Source: Gammaproteobacteria bacterium (lineage in GTDB: Bacteria; Pseudomonadota; Gammaproteobacteria; Chromatiales; Sedimenticolaceae). Taken from it: a stretch of DNA of 36,526 nt. Positions 8,332 to 16,276 of this stretch are shown here, piece by piece. A program made the position numbers and the translations under genes. How positions within the stretch are numbered: position 1 is the stretch's first letter; each line of letters opens with the position of its first letter. The stretch is taken from contig JAGRHE010000010.1 in the NCBI GenBank assembly GCA_020445165.1, positions 1 through 36,526 on the forward strand, written 5' to 3'. The notes below the pieces were generated by a model. The model was not told the DNA's origin and did not search any database. It worked only from the letters and a program-made list of their open reading frames with translations.

Positions 8332-9044
8332 GTCGACTGCTGGCCAGCGTACGCTCCGAAGCCGAAGCGATGCAGGTACTGCGCTGTGGAGCCGACATCA
8401 TCGACTGCAAAGATCCGGCAGACGGTGCGCTCGGCGCACTTCCAGCCGTCGTCATTCGCCGAATCGTCGCTCGCGTCGCCGGCCGTCGCCCGGTCAGTGC
8501 CACCGCTGGCAACGCGTGCAACAGTATGCGGGAACTGGCCAATCGGGTCGCCCAGACCGGTGACTGTGGCGTGGACTACGTCAAGGTGGGGCTGTTTTCG
8601 CCCGATAATCTGGGTGGCCAACTCCGGGCACTCGCGCCGTTTGCAACGACCCATGCATTAATCGCCGTCTGCTTCGCCGAACTCGATTATCCGCCAGACA
8701 TGCTGCCGCGCCTGGCCGATTGCGGCATCCATGGAGTGATGGTCGACACGGCGGAAAAAGGCAGTGGCTCCCTGACCCGACGCTGGTCACTGGGACGCAT
8801 AAGCGACTTCGTGCAACAGTCACAAGAGCTGAACCTGCTTAGCGGCGTGGCAGGTCGAGTCGGCCTGGATGATCTGCCCTCTCTGATCCTATGCAACGCC
8901 GACTACATCGGCTTTCGCAGTGCCCTTTGTGGCGGCGAACGCAGCGAGGCGATCGACGAGACTGCGGTATTGCGTATTCGACGGGCGATGCCTGCGCAGC
9001 ACCATTCCGGGCCGCAGCGTCAGATCGGCAGTGCCCAGCCTTGA
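8328..9044 (+). CDS. mfnB: (5-formylfuran-3-yl)methyl phosphate synthase
   Basis: A 238-residue TIM-barrel enzyme homologous to methanogen MfnB, which condenses two glyceraldehyde 3-phosphate molecules into the furan of methanofuran. The two lysines of the active site are present: Lys28 in DIIDCKDPADGALGA and Lys86 in YVKVGLF. The SATAGN segment is also family-typical. The start at the ATG within the ATGA overlap with the DUF447 gene gives the normal length. Its presence shows that the host makes its own methylofuran for the Fhc complex. Confidence 0.93.
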   Translation: MSRLLASVRSEAEAMQVLRCGADIIDCKDPADGALGALPAVVIRRIVARVAGRRPVSATAGNACNSMRELANRVAQTGDCGVDYVKVGLFSPDNLGGQLRALAPFATTHALIAVCFAELDYPPDMLPRLADCGIHGVMVDTAEKGSGSLTRRWSLGRISDFVQQSQELNLLSGVAGRVGLDDLPSLILCNADYIGFRSALCGGERSEAIDETAVLRIRRAMPAQHHSGPQRQIGSAQP

Positions 9045-9394
9045 TCCTGTGCCCGGAAATCGTCAGGCAACGACTGGTCATCGAGGGTCTGTACGGAATC
9101 GCTGCTATCGACAGGCAGCGCGTCACCGACGTGCTCGCGGGCCTGACCCGACGTCTGCAGATGACACCGATTGCCGCACCGTTGCTGTTCTCACCCGATG
9201 CGGTCAGTCGGTTGCACCACGGCATCGGTGGCTTCCAGGCTTGGGCCGAGTCCGGCTGTTCGCTGTATACCTGGCGCGAAAGCCAGCTGTTTACGTTGGA
9301 TGTCTACTCTTGCAAACGTTTCGAGGCCCGGCAATGCCTCGACGTGGTCGAGCAGCAACTGCGGCCCTATGAACTGAACTGGCGCCTGGTTTGA
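9041..9394 (+). CDS. S-adenosylmethionine decarboxylase-like (SpeD-like) protein
   Basis: A 117-residue protein resembling class-1b SpeD. The self-cleavage pair Glu70-Ser71 and the later Cys91 (in DVYSCKRF) align with the pyruvoyl Ser and catalytic Cys of Thermotoga AdoMetDC. The processing His expected in H-T-W/Y-P-E is replaced by Tyr76 (YTWRE), and the residue after the Ser is Gly rather than His. The polyamine function is therefore doubtful; relatives have taken other substrates. A TTG at 9041 overlapping the mfnB stop (TTGA) is the best start, since no other start lies near. It could act in methylofuran or pterin synthesis, for example as an amino-acid decarboxylase; this is a guess from context. 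Confidence 0.72.
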   Translation: MILCPEIVRQRLVIEGLYGIAAIDRQRVTDVLAGLTRRLQMTPIAAPLLFSPDAVSRLHHGIGGFQAWAESGCSLYTWRESQLFTLDVYSCKRFEARQCLDVVEQQLRPYELNWRLV

Positions 9395-9535
9395 TTCCCG
9401 GCGGTGAAACCGCCACCTGTGGTAACGCGGCAATGCGACCGTAACCCCCGGGTGGGCACGTGCACGAATTCGCAAATTTATCGCCAATCGCCCACACTTT
9501 GGCCAGCCGCTACGACATCCTCAGAGGAGATTCCG

Positions 9536-9934
9536 ATGACTGACAAGGGCAACAAAGACAAAGAACGGGACAGGACGTATTCAGAGGAGGAAATCGAACA
9601 ACGCCTGGCAGCAGAGCTACCTCAGTGGTACCTGGAAAAAGGTTGGATCCGACGCAAGTACCAGACCAGCGGATGGAAAGGCACGCTAATGGTGATCAAC
9701 ACGGTTGGCCATCTCGCCGAGGCCGCGTTCCACCACCCCGACCTCAGCGCGTCCTACGCATTCGTCATCGTCAAACTGTGTACGCATTCAGCGAAGGGCG
9801 TCACCGACAAGGATTTCGAATTGGCGAAGAAGATCGAAGAAGTGATCATGTGGCAGCCAGGACTCGAGCCGGAAAGCGCTCTCGAGGGCACGCCGGATGA
9901 CCCCCGATTCAAGTACGTCAAGTACGACCGCTGA
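9536..9934 (+). CDS. Pterin-4a-carbinolamine dehydratase-like protein
   Basis: A 132-residue protein with the PCD signature: a His pair in AFHHPDL, preceded by a helix and followed by VKLCTHSAKGVTDKDFELAKKI. The first 30 residues are charged and longer than in standard PhhB. A classical PCD recycles pterins for aromatic hydroxylases, none of which is seen here. In this setting the protein may dehydrate a pterin intermediate or assist H4MPT chemistry. AGAGGAGA before the ATG at 9536 is a strong ribosome site. A 141-bp gap separates it from the upstream operon. Its end converges with the next minus-strand gene, 10 bp apart. Confidence 0.85.
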   Translation: MTDKGNKDKERDRTYSEEEIEQRLAAELPQWYLEKGWIRRKYQTSGWKGTLMVINTVGHLAEAAFHHPDLSASYAFVIVKLCTHSAKGVTDKDFELAKKIEEVIMWQPGLEPESALEGTPDDPRFKYVKYDR

Positions 9935-9944
9935 GCTTACGACT

Positions 9945-10265
9945 TCATCCAGGGGTGCATGATCTCGCGTCGCTCATGCGCGGGCGATGCTTCGCAGCCA
10001 TCAGGAAGATGAACTCTTCACCGACGACGTGCTCGTGCGGAAGAATCGGGCTGTTCTCGATACCGAGCACACGGGAGGCAACGGCCTGCACCTCCATTCT
10101 CACGCCAAGCGCAGAATGGGCAGAAGCGTTGTCGGCAATCGACTTCAGCGCGTTTTTGTACTCCCGTACAATCTGGTCACTCGGCTGCGTTGACAGGTAG
10201 GGACCAGTCTCGCCGACAAAAGCCGGCACCAGGCCGGGATCAATGTGCCATCCGTCATCATTCAC
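9945..10265 (-). CDS. Unknown conserved-looking protein at end of methylofuran operon
   Basis: About 106 residues, starting at a GTG at 10265 (VNDDGWHIDPGLVPAFVG). The composition is like a real soluble protein, with acidic and hydrophobic segments such as QPSDQIVREYKNALKSI and PILPHEHVVGEEFIFLMA. I do not recognise the family. It lies 31 bp after mfnE on the same strand and is probably the last gene of mfnD-mfnF-pabB-mfnE. The frame stays open upstream, but the sequence there is the shadow of mfnE. GGGAG touches the GTG too closely to be an ideal ribosome site, so the start is uncertain. Confidence 0.55.
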   Translation of the reverse strand: MNDDGWHIDPGLVPAFVGETGPYLSTQPSDQIVREYKNALKSIADNASAHSALGVRMEVQAVASRVLGIENSPILPHEHVVGEEFIFLMAAKHRPRMSDARSCTPG

Positions 10266-10296
10266 CTCCCAGGCAGTTAGGGATGTACGGATTCCA

Positions 10297-10896
10297 TCAT
10301 GCCGACAGCATCGCAGGCGGTTTTGCAGTGACCAGCGGCCAAGCATCGACTTGCTCACGATATGCGATGTAGACAGGGCATCCGAGCAGTCCGCGGTAGT
10401 GCTGGAATGCAGCATCCACCACCCCCTCTCGGGACAGCTGTCCGGGGTCGGCAACTGAATCGGGCAGCGTTGCGGATTTGACGAGCACCACGCCGTGCGC
10501 CTGCAGTCTGCGGGCGAGCCATAATGCAAGGCTATCCGAGGTTATCGACCAATCCGCCTCGATCGCGGGATCATCGATCAGCATGGCCACCGGTGACCAC
10601 ACCGGCAGGCCACCATCTGCCTGGGCGCGGTGGATAGCTTCCGGTGACGACGCCACGACGCAAGCCGGCTGCAGCGCACACAGCATCTGCGCCATCTGTT
10701 CCATCGCGTATAGAGCCATGTTGTGCGCAGCACGGTCATTGAATTGCCAATAGGACTGGACGACGCGAACCTGATCGGCGAAAGGCCCACCACCGGGCAC
10801 CACCACCACGGGCTGCCCGGTTTCGTGGAGACGCTCCAGCCAGCGCAGCAACCATGGAGACTGCCAAAGGCTGCCACCCAGCTTAACCACCCACAT
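10297..10896 (-). CDS. mfnE: [5-(aminomethyl)furan-3-yl]methyl phosphate kinase-like protein
   Basis: A 199-residue amino-acid-kinase-family protein beginning MWVVKLGGSLWQSPWL, with the nucleotide-binding KLGGSL and VVVPGGGPFAD motifs and SITSDSLALWLA near the middle. The methanogen homologue MfnE phosphorylates the aminomethylfuran phosphate in methanofuran synthesis. The ATG at 10896 overlaps the end of pabB by 14 bp. The neighbours mfnD and mfnF make the MfnE reading much more likely than a generic glutamate or uridylate kinase. Confidence 0.87.
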   Translation of the reverse strand: MWVVKLGGSLWQSPWLLRWLERLHETGQPVVVVPGGGPFADQVRVVQSYWQFNDRAAHNMALYAMEQMAQMLCALQPACVVASSPEAIHRAQADGGLPVWSPVAMLIDDPAIEADWSITSDSLALWLARRLQAHGVVLVKSATLPDSVADPGQLSREGVVDAAFQHYRGLLGCPVYIAYREQVDAWPLVTAKPPAMLSA

Positions 10897-12268
10897 GGGC
10901 GAGTCCCTTGTCGCGCAGCAGGCGCAGCATCGCGGCCGCCTTGTCGAAAGTTTCCTGGTACTCATCGTCGACATCCGAGTCGTGCACGATGCCACCCCCG
11001 GCCCAGCAGCGGATCTCGCCCTGGTTGTAAACCAGCGTACGAATCGTGATATTCACATCCATGTTGCCGTCGAAACCGATATAGCCGATCGAACCACAGT
11101 ACAGACCGCGCCGATGCGGTTCGAGCTCCTCGATAATCTGCATTGCACGGATCTTCGGTGCACCGGTAATCGAGCCGCCGGGGAAACAAGCACGCAACAG
11201 GTCGAACGCATCGCACCCATCTGCGAGTTCTCCGGTGACAGTACTGACCAGGTGGTGCACAGTGGCATAACTCTCGATTGCGAATAACTTTGGTACCGCC
11301 ACGCTACCCGGACGGCAGACACGGCCGATGTCGTTGCGCAGCAGATCGACGATCATGAGGTTTTCGGCCTGGTCTTTGCGGCTGCCTGCGAGCTCTTCCG
11401 CCATCGCCGAATCGCCTTCCGGGGTATCGCCACGCGGGCGGGTTCCCTTGATGGGTTTGGTCTCGATTCGCCCCGCATCGAGCTTCAACAAGCGCTCCGG
11501 CGACGAACTCAACGCCTGCCCGTAGGGCGAGTTGATGAATGCGGAAAATGGCGCCGGGTTCAACTCACGCAGCCGCCGGTAGGCCTGCCAGCCATCGCCT
11601 TCGGCAGCTGCAGAAAAGCGCTGCGCGAAATTCACCTGGTAGCAATCGCCGTCGCGAATGTATTCCTTGATGCGCGCGAAGCCTCGCGCGTAGCTGGCGC
11701 GGTCCATGTTGGAGCAGACCGGGCCGGTCACCCGGAAAGGAAGCGTTGCTGCCGGCTCCACCGGCTTGTTGAACATCCGCACCAACGCCATCCACCGCCG
11801 TCGTGTGGCGGCCGCCCACCCCTGACCGACCAGCCAGGTCCGACGTTCCCGGTGGTCTACGACCAGTGCCCAGTCGAACAACCCCACTGCCATCTCCGGC
11901 AGATCTTCAGCATCGAAAGCAACTTGTGGGAGTCGTTCGTAGCGACGCCCCAGATCATAGCCGAACCAGCCGATTGCCCCGCCGCAGAATGGCAGGCCGG
12001 TGGTGTTTTGCACCGGCGCTGGCATCTCCTGACGCACCAGCTCGAGTGGATCGCGTTTGCTGTGCCGGGCCGAGCCGCCACGGCTGATCGTGGTGACCTC
12101 GCCGCGCGTGACCAGAACGCAATAGGGGTCGGCGGCGAGGATGTCATAGCGCCCCGACTGAGTGAGCGGATGCCCACTATCGAGAAACACGGCCCAGGGA
12201 CGTTGCGCGATTGTCGCAAACAGCCTGGCGCTGTCGGCGCGATAAGTGATTTCGGTCAGCAGGCACAT
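10883..12268 (-). CDS. pabB: Aminodeoxychorismate synthase component I
   Basis: A 461-residue chorismate-binding enzyme. KPIKGTRPRG at 271-280 contains the PabB lysine (Lys274) that distinguishes it from anthranilate synthase, and GGSITGAPK, SSSPERLL and WCWAGGGIV-like C-terminal motifs follow. It makes 4-amino-4-deoxychorismate for p-aminobenzoate, the precursor of both folate and the arylamine of H4MPT. It overlaps mfnF by 13 bp and mfnE by 14 bp, so it is translated within the cofactor operon. The likely purpose is pABA supply for MptG. No lyase gene (pabC) is seen nearby. Confidence 0.95.
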   Translation of the reverse strand: MCLLTEITYRADSARLFATIAQRPWAVFLDSGHPLTQSGRYDILAADPYCVLVTRGEVTTISRGGSARHSKRDPLELVRQEMPAPVQNTTGLPFCGGAIGWFGYDLGRRYERLPQVAFDAEDLPEMAVGLFDWALVVDHRERRTWLVGQGWAAATRRRWMALVRMFNKPVEPAATLPFRVTGPVCSNMDRASYARGFARIKEYIRDGDCYQVNFAQRFSAAAEGDGWQAYRRLRELNPAPFSAFINSPYGQALSSSPERLLKLDAGRIETKPIKGTRPRGDTPEGDSAMAEELAGSRKDQAENLMIVDLLRNDIGRVCRPGSVAVPKLFAIESYATVHHLVSTVTGELADGCDAFDLLRACFPGGSITGAPKIRAMQIIEELEPHRRGLYCGSIGYIGFDGNMDVNITIRTLVYNQGEIRCWAGGGIVHDSDVDDEYQETFDKAAAMLRLLRDKGLAHVGG

Positions 12269-13314
12269 GACAGCACCTGGAGCCTGGCAAGTCGGGCGAC
12301 CGCCACCGCCGGGGCACAGGACGCCGCAGGCAGGTCTCCGAATTGCGGTCGACCCAGCAATGCGTCCAAATCAGCCGTGTCACAACCGAGACGCTGCGCC
12401 AGGGGATGGACCAGAAACTTGCCGATACCTGCTCCGAACAGGGTTGCTCGCCCCACCCCAGGACGACTCAGCTGACGCCAGCAGGCGTTGGCGATCGAGT
12501 CCATCTGCCGCTCAGCGATGTAAGCGGCCAGGCAATGCCACTCAGATGGATTCGCGTCCTGCACGTCGGCACCGACCATACGCGCCAGTCGGCGCATACT
12601 GGACTGAAGGCTTTTGTCCCGACCGTCAGCCGTATCGTGTTGATCCGCGTTCGCTGGCAACAGTTCCAGGACGCGATACACATCGGCCATAGTCGCGAAA
12701 TGTTCATTGGCAAGCGATAACCATTCTCCCTGCAGCGGAACGCGTTGCGCGACAGCCATGACCGGCGTTCGCACGATGCCGGTATAGACCAATTCTTCAC
12801 TAGCCAGGCGTTCGCGGTCACTGAAGCCGCGATGAGCCACTTCGCCATCGTGGAACGCGAGGATGTCGGTCGTTGTACTGCCGATGTCGACCAGTACACC
12901 CCGGGGATGGCACCGGGCAAGCCAGGCCGCGGTTGCATGCCAGTTGGCGGATGCGATATCCAATGCTGCCGAAGCCGCCTGCGACGGCACCACCCAGCCA
13001 CGCCCACCCGCATACAGTCTGAACTCGGGCGTGGGCAACAGCCCCTGCAACCGGGTCGCCAGCGTGACGACACCATCTTTGCGGTCATCGAACAAGTCGA
13101 CCAGCTCGCCGGTCATCGTGACAACGTGTTCGTAACGCGACAGGTCATCCACTTTCGCAATCTGACTGACCGTCTCATCCAGATGCGACAAGCCCCGCCA
13201 AAGTGGCAGTGGCAGCTGCCTGACCCACAACAGGCTGTCATCACTGCCGATTGCAGCCACCTTCAGGTGCGCACCACCCACGTCCCAACCGATGACGCCG
13301 CGGTCAAGCCACAC
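12256..13314 (-). CDS. mfnF: Methylofuran assembly protein MfnF-like (ASKHA/hydantoinase-like)
   Basis: A protein of about 352 residues of the 'H4MPT-linked C1 transfer pathway' family related to sugar kinases and hydantoinases. GVIGWDVGGAHLKVA is the first phosphate loop and GVLVDIGSTTTDIL the second. The methanogen homologue MfnF joins the furan diphosphate to the glutamyl-tyramine unit. I chose the GTG at 13314, which gives an 11-bp overlap with mfnD. An ATG at 13335 and a TTG at 13350 are also in frame but would add residues of no family likeness. Context with MfnD and MfnE supports the role. Confidence 0.85.
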   Translation of the reverse strand: MWLDRGVIGWDVGGAHLKVAAIGSDDSLLWVRQLPLPLWRGLSHLDETVSQIAKVDDLSRYEHVVTMTGELVDLFDDRKDGVVTLATRLQGLLPTPEFRLYAGGRGWVVPSQAASAALDIASANWHATAAWLARCHPRGVLVDIGSTTTDILAFHDGEVAHRGFSDRERLASEELVYTGIVRTPVMAVAQRVPLQGEWLSLANEHFATMADVYRVLELLPANADQHDTADGRDKSLQSSMRRLARMVGADVQDANPSEWHCLAAYIAERQMDSIANACWRQLSRPGVGRATLFGAGIGKFLVHPLAQRLGCDTADLDALLGRPQFGDLPAASCAPAVAVARLARLQVLSCAC

Positions 13315-14302
13315 GGCCGAGCCCCAGGTCGACATGCACGCATTCGCCAAGAAGCTTCTGCGGCGGCAACAAACTCGGATCCTCTGCCATGTGGATCAAC
13401 AACTCGGCAACGTTTCTGCCTGTCGAGCGACTCAGGCCCACATACGATGTCGTCAGGCGGGGATTCACCTCCAGTACTATTGGCCCGTCCACGGTCAGTA
13501 CGAAATCGACTCCGACGTATCCCCACAGGCCCGGAATAGCCTCGCAGATCGCCAGCGCCAGGGACCTGAACTCTTCACGCGACTCGGCCAAACCGTTCAC
13601 TGCACACCCGAGAAGGACGAAACCGTCATCGACCTGCGCAACTCGCTGCACGTTGCAGCCAAGCAGGCAGACGCAACCGTCACCGACCAGCAAAGACAGG
13701 CTGGCCGATTTTCCCTCGACGTAAGGCTGCACCAACCAGCGTCGCGGATCGGGTTGGGTTGCCAGAAATTCCGCCAGCGCTTGCGCCCCATGTATCAGAT
13801 GGATGTCGTGACAGCCGACGCCCATATCAGGCTTCAACACCAGCGTGCCATCTCCGGCCGGGTCATGTTCGCCAGCGCGCCAGCTCGAAACGACCGGAAT
13901 ACCGCTTTCCTGCAGTCGGTCCAACGTGGCCTGCTTGTCTGCGGCCAGTGCCACCGCCGCCGCGCTGCTATTGAGCAGGCGTTTACCCGAGACCTCCACT
14001 GCGTGGCACAGTGCCTGAAGTACGCCGTCGGTTTCTGGAGCAATCGGAATCACCGCATCGCTGAATGCCAGGCACCACGACCATGCCGCCCGCCAGTCAC
14101 CATCCACCCAATGCACCTCGATCGGCAGCTCCGGTGCTTCGAGGCGTCGATCGCGCGCGATCACGACTTCCACGCCATCGATCTTCACCAGGTCCCTGAT
14201 GACCGCAATCAGCATCAGGTCGCCTTCTGCTGCGAGCCTTGATAGCATCACGTCGTCGGTACAACCGCCGCCGGTCAGATACTCGAATACGAACACCCGC
14301 AT
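13304..14302 (-). CDS. mfnD: ATP-grasp ligase, MfnD-like (tyramine/tyrosine-glutamate ligase)
   Basis: A 332-residue ATP-grasp protein that begins MRVFVFEYLTGGG, the hallmark of MfnD relatives. ADKQATLDRLQ and LVLKPDMGVG are the ATP-grasp lid and strand, and VLEVNPRLTTSY is the metal-binding end. MfnD adds glutamate to tyramine in methanofuran; bacterial methylofuran is reported to contain tyrosine, so the acceptor here may differ. AAGGAG lies 5 bp upstream of the ATG. It is the first gene of the minus-strand methylofuran operon. Its ATG is only 9 bp from the oppositely directed TTG of the HisA-like gene. Confidence 0.88.
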   Translation of the reverse strand: MRVFVFEYLTGGGCTDDVMLSRLAAEGDLMLIAVIRDLVKIDGVEVVIARDRRLEAPELPIEVHWVDGDWRAAWSWCLAFSDAVIPIAPETDGVLQALCHAVEVSGKRLLNSSAAAVALAADKQATLDRLQESGIPVVSSWRAGEHDPAGDGTLVLKPDMGVGCHDIHLIHGAQALAEFLATQPDPRRWLVQPYVEGKSASLSLLVGDGCVCLLGCNVQRVAQVDDGFVLLGCAVNGLAESREEFRSLALAICEAIPGLWGYVGVDFVLTVDGPIVLEVNPRLTTSYVGLSRSTGRNVAELLIHMAEDPSLLPPQKLLGECVHVDLGLGRVA

Positions 14303-14311
14303 TCTGACTCC

Positions 14312-14995
14312 TTGAAAATAATACCCGTCATCGATCTGTTACATGGTCACGTGGTTCGCGCCGAACGCGGCCGACGTGAGAACTACCGTCCCTGGCGCAG
14401 TGCCTTGTGCGAATCTGCCGACCCGATCGACCTGGTCCATGCCTTACATGTTGATCATCACTTCGCGTCGATCTACCTCGCCGATCTGGATGCGATCCAG
14501 GCACAAGGCAACCACAACGCACTGCTGACTCGTATCAATCGCCAATACCCTGCACTCGAAATCTGGCTCGACGGTGGGTTCCGGACACCCACCGATCTGG
14601 AAGCGATCGCACAACTGCCCCGGGTGCGTGGCGTAGTCGGCTCCGAAACGTGGAACGATCGGCGCGCCACCCCGGCCCCGGATGCGATGCTGTCCATCGA
14701 CAGCGACGAGGATGGTCCCCGTGACCCGTCCGGCATCTGCGACGATCCCACTCGCAGACCCGAACACCTGATCCTGATGAACCTGCGCCGGGTTGGAAGC
14801 GGCCAGGGACCGGATATCGCGCTTCTTCGACATTGGCGCGAGAAAGCCCCCGGCGCCCACCTGTACCTTGCGGGGGGAATTCGCAATCGCAAGGATCTGG
14901 TCACGGCCCACCGCGCAGGCGCGTGCGGGGTGCTGGTCGCCACCGCCCTGCACAACGGCAGCCTGGACGGACTCAGCGACAGCAGCCTCACGTAG
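14312..14995 (+). CDS. HisA-like (phosphoribosyl isomerase family) protein, C1-cluster type
   Basis: A 227-residue TIM-barrel protein with the HisA start MKIIPVIDLLHGHVVRA, then IYLADLDAI, LDGGFRT and a late LAGGIRN phosphate-binding turn. It is not part of a histidine operon, and homologues accompany H4MPT genes in methylotrophs, so it may act on a phosphoribosyl intermediate of the cofactor. The first codon must be TTG at 14312 to include the conserved N-terminus. No ribosome-binding site precedes it, because that DNA is the mfnD leader in reverse. The end overlaps the convergent PTPS-fusion gene by 8 bp. Confidence 0.83.
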   Translation: MKIIPVIDLLHGHVVRAERGRRENYRPWRSALCESADPIDLVHALHVDHHFASIYLADLDAIQAQGNHNALLTRINRQYPALEIWLDGGFRTPTDLEAIAQLPRVRGVVGSETWNDRRATPAPDAMLSIDSDEDGPRDPSGICDDPTRRPEHLILMNLRRVGSGQGPDIALLRHWREKAPGAHLYLAGGIRNRKDLVTAHRAGACGVLVATALHNGSLDGLSDSSLT

Positions 14996-16220
14996 CACAT
15001 CCTGCAGCAATCGACCGCAATAGCAGCCTGCCCGACATCAACGATTCACGCTTGTCGGTATCCAGCATGCTGCGACTGAACGGATGCAGAAGACCTGCGG
15101 ATCCCTGCGCCTGGTACTCCTCGAGTGTCGGCCCCCGGTAGTCGCACCACGACTGGGTGGTTTCGAACAGGCGCAGCCCGGACAAGCCAGGCAGGTATTC
15201 GATCAGGCACTCCCAGATATGTACGCACAGCATCTCGGTGCTCGAACGCCACGCCAGTTCCTCGGCGGCATAGTTCAGATGATGGTGATCGAAGCGCTCG
15301 ATGACCTGGCGGTTCACGACCCGCTTCAGATAACCGTAATCGACCACACACCCGGTCATTGGATCGATCCGCCCCGATACCTGGACCTGCAACACGTATC
15401 GCCCGCCATGCAGGTTCGAGCATTTGGCCGGATGGTCGGTAATGAAATGCGCCGCGTCGAACACCAGCTCTTTGCTGACGGTGGCCTGCGGCGTCGATTG
15501 CAGGAAGCGATCCCAGGCTGTCGGGATCTCGCGCAACCGATCTTCGAGCAGGGACATAAGTCGCTGCGTGTCTGACAGTGTGCGCGTTCGCAGAAGTACA
15601 CCGTCCGCACGATCGGGGGCATCCAGCACATCACAGGAGATCGCGTGATCACGCGCCAACGCCTGGCGTACGTCCTCGCCATGCACGAGGTCGGCGAACT
15701 GCATGAAAAGGTAGCCGGCATGCCACTCGGCGATATGCGCAACATACGTACTGAGTGTGTCCAGGAAAGCAGGTGGTGGCGTCACCGACGGACTGGACCG
15801 GGATACCAGGTTGGCAGCCGAGGTGCGCAGAAGGTTGCGTGCCACTACCCGGTGAGTACCGTTCGCGTAGGTGTAGTCCTGGCGAAACTGAAAGCCATAG
15901 CTTCGAAGCTGTTCGAGGTCCCATTGCAGCAGGGCCAGCCGACGAATCTCACCCGGCACCTCGACAAAAACCCCGCTTCGACGTAACAAACCCGCCCAGC
16001 GCAGCGCCTGTAGCGTGGATCGCGCTCGCTCGCTCGGGCATGTCGCCGTAACGCGAAACGCATCCGGCGACTCGACAACATTGACCTGGTCGCTGTGCAA
16101 CAGCATATCCAGCGGCTGCTGGTGACGAATGGCGTACTCCTGCACGGTCAGGCCACAACATTGCAGCAGATGTTCATTGTCGAGTCTCTCGACCATGGCG
16201 TTGCATTCACGACATTTCAT
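14988..16220 (-). CDS. Zinc-finger / unknown domain / PTPS-like fusion protein
   Basis: A 410-residue three-part protein. Residues 1-40 form a Cys-His finger (C3, C6, H17, C21/C22) followed by GLTVQEYAIRHQQPLDM, which recalls the MucR/Ros finger. Residues 50-245 are not recognised with confidence. Residues 250-385 are a PTPS/6-carboxytetrahydropterin-synthase domain: FDAAHF (His258), the CSNLH motif (Cys267, His271) and FDHHHLN. The third zinc ligand expected after HG is Gly273 (HGG instead of HGH). It is the last gene of the mptG-fae operon. A pterin step in H4MPT synthesis is likely, with a nucleic-acid or regulatory function possible for the finger. Confidence 0.75.
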   Translation of the reverse strand: MKCRECNAMVERLDNEHLLQCCGLTVQEYAIRHQQPLDMLLHSDQVNVVESPDAFRVTATCPSERARSTLQALRWAGLLRRSGVFVEVPGEIRRLALLQWDLEQLRSYGFQFRQDYTYANGTHRVVARNLLRTSAANLVSRSSPSVTPPPAFLDTLSTYVAHIAEWHAGYLFMQFADLVHGEDVRQALARDHAISCDVLDAPDRADGVLLRTRTLSDTQRLMSLLEDRLREIPTAWDRFLQSTPQATVSKELVFDAAHFITDHPAKCSNLHGGRYVLQVQVSGRIDPMTGCVVDYGYLKRVVNRQVIERFDHHHLNYAAEELAWRSSTEMLCVHIWECLIEYLPGLSGLRLFETTQSWCDYRGPTLEEYQAQGSAGLLHPFSRSMLDTDKRESLMSGRLLLRSIAAGCAT

Positions 16221-16244
16221 CGTCTGTTACCTCGCTCCTTTGTC

Positions 16245-16268
16245 GGGCGGGGCATCGCAGCCCCACCC
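16245..16268 (-). other. Strong hairpin between fae and the PTPS-fusion gene
   Basis: GGGCGGGGC (16245-16253) and GCCCCACCC (16260-16268) form a 9-bp stem with one mismatch and a 6-base loop. No U-run follows on the minus strand, where the next element is the ribosome site of the PTPS-fusion gene. It probably stabilises the fae message or limits read-through rather than acting as a full terminator. Confidence 0.5.
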
Positions 16269-16276
16269 GCGCTGCG

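Noticed and set aside
9400..9414. Hairpin GGCGGT-GAA-ACCGCC after the SpeD-like gene
   Set aside because: Short stem and no T-run; not enough to call a terminator.
9440..9530. Sigma-54 promoter for the carbinolamine-dehydratase-like gene
   Set aside because: GGGCACG and TGGCCAG are present but no GC at the required distance.
10266..10529. Upstream extension of the unknown minus-strand gene
   Set aside because: Cys/Arg/Ser-rich sequence that is the shadow of mfnE.
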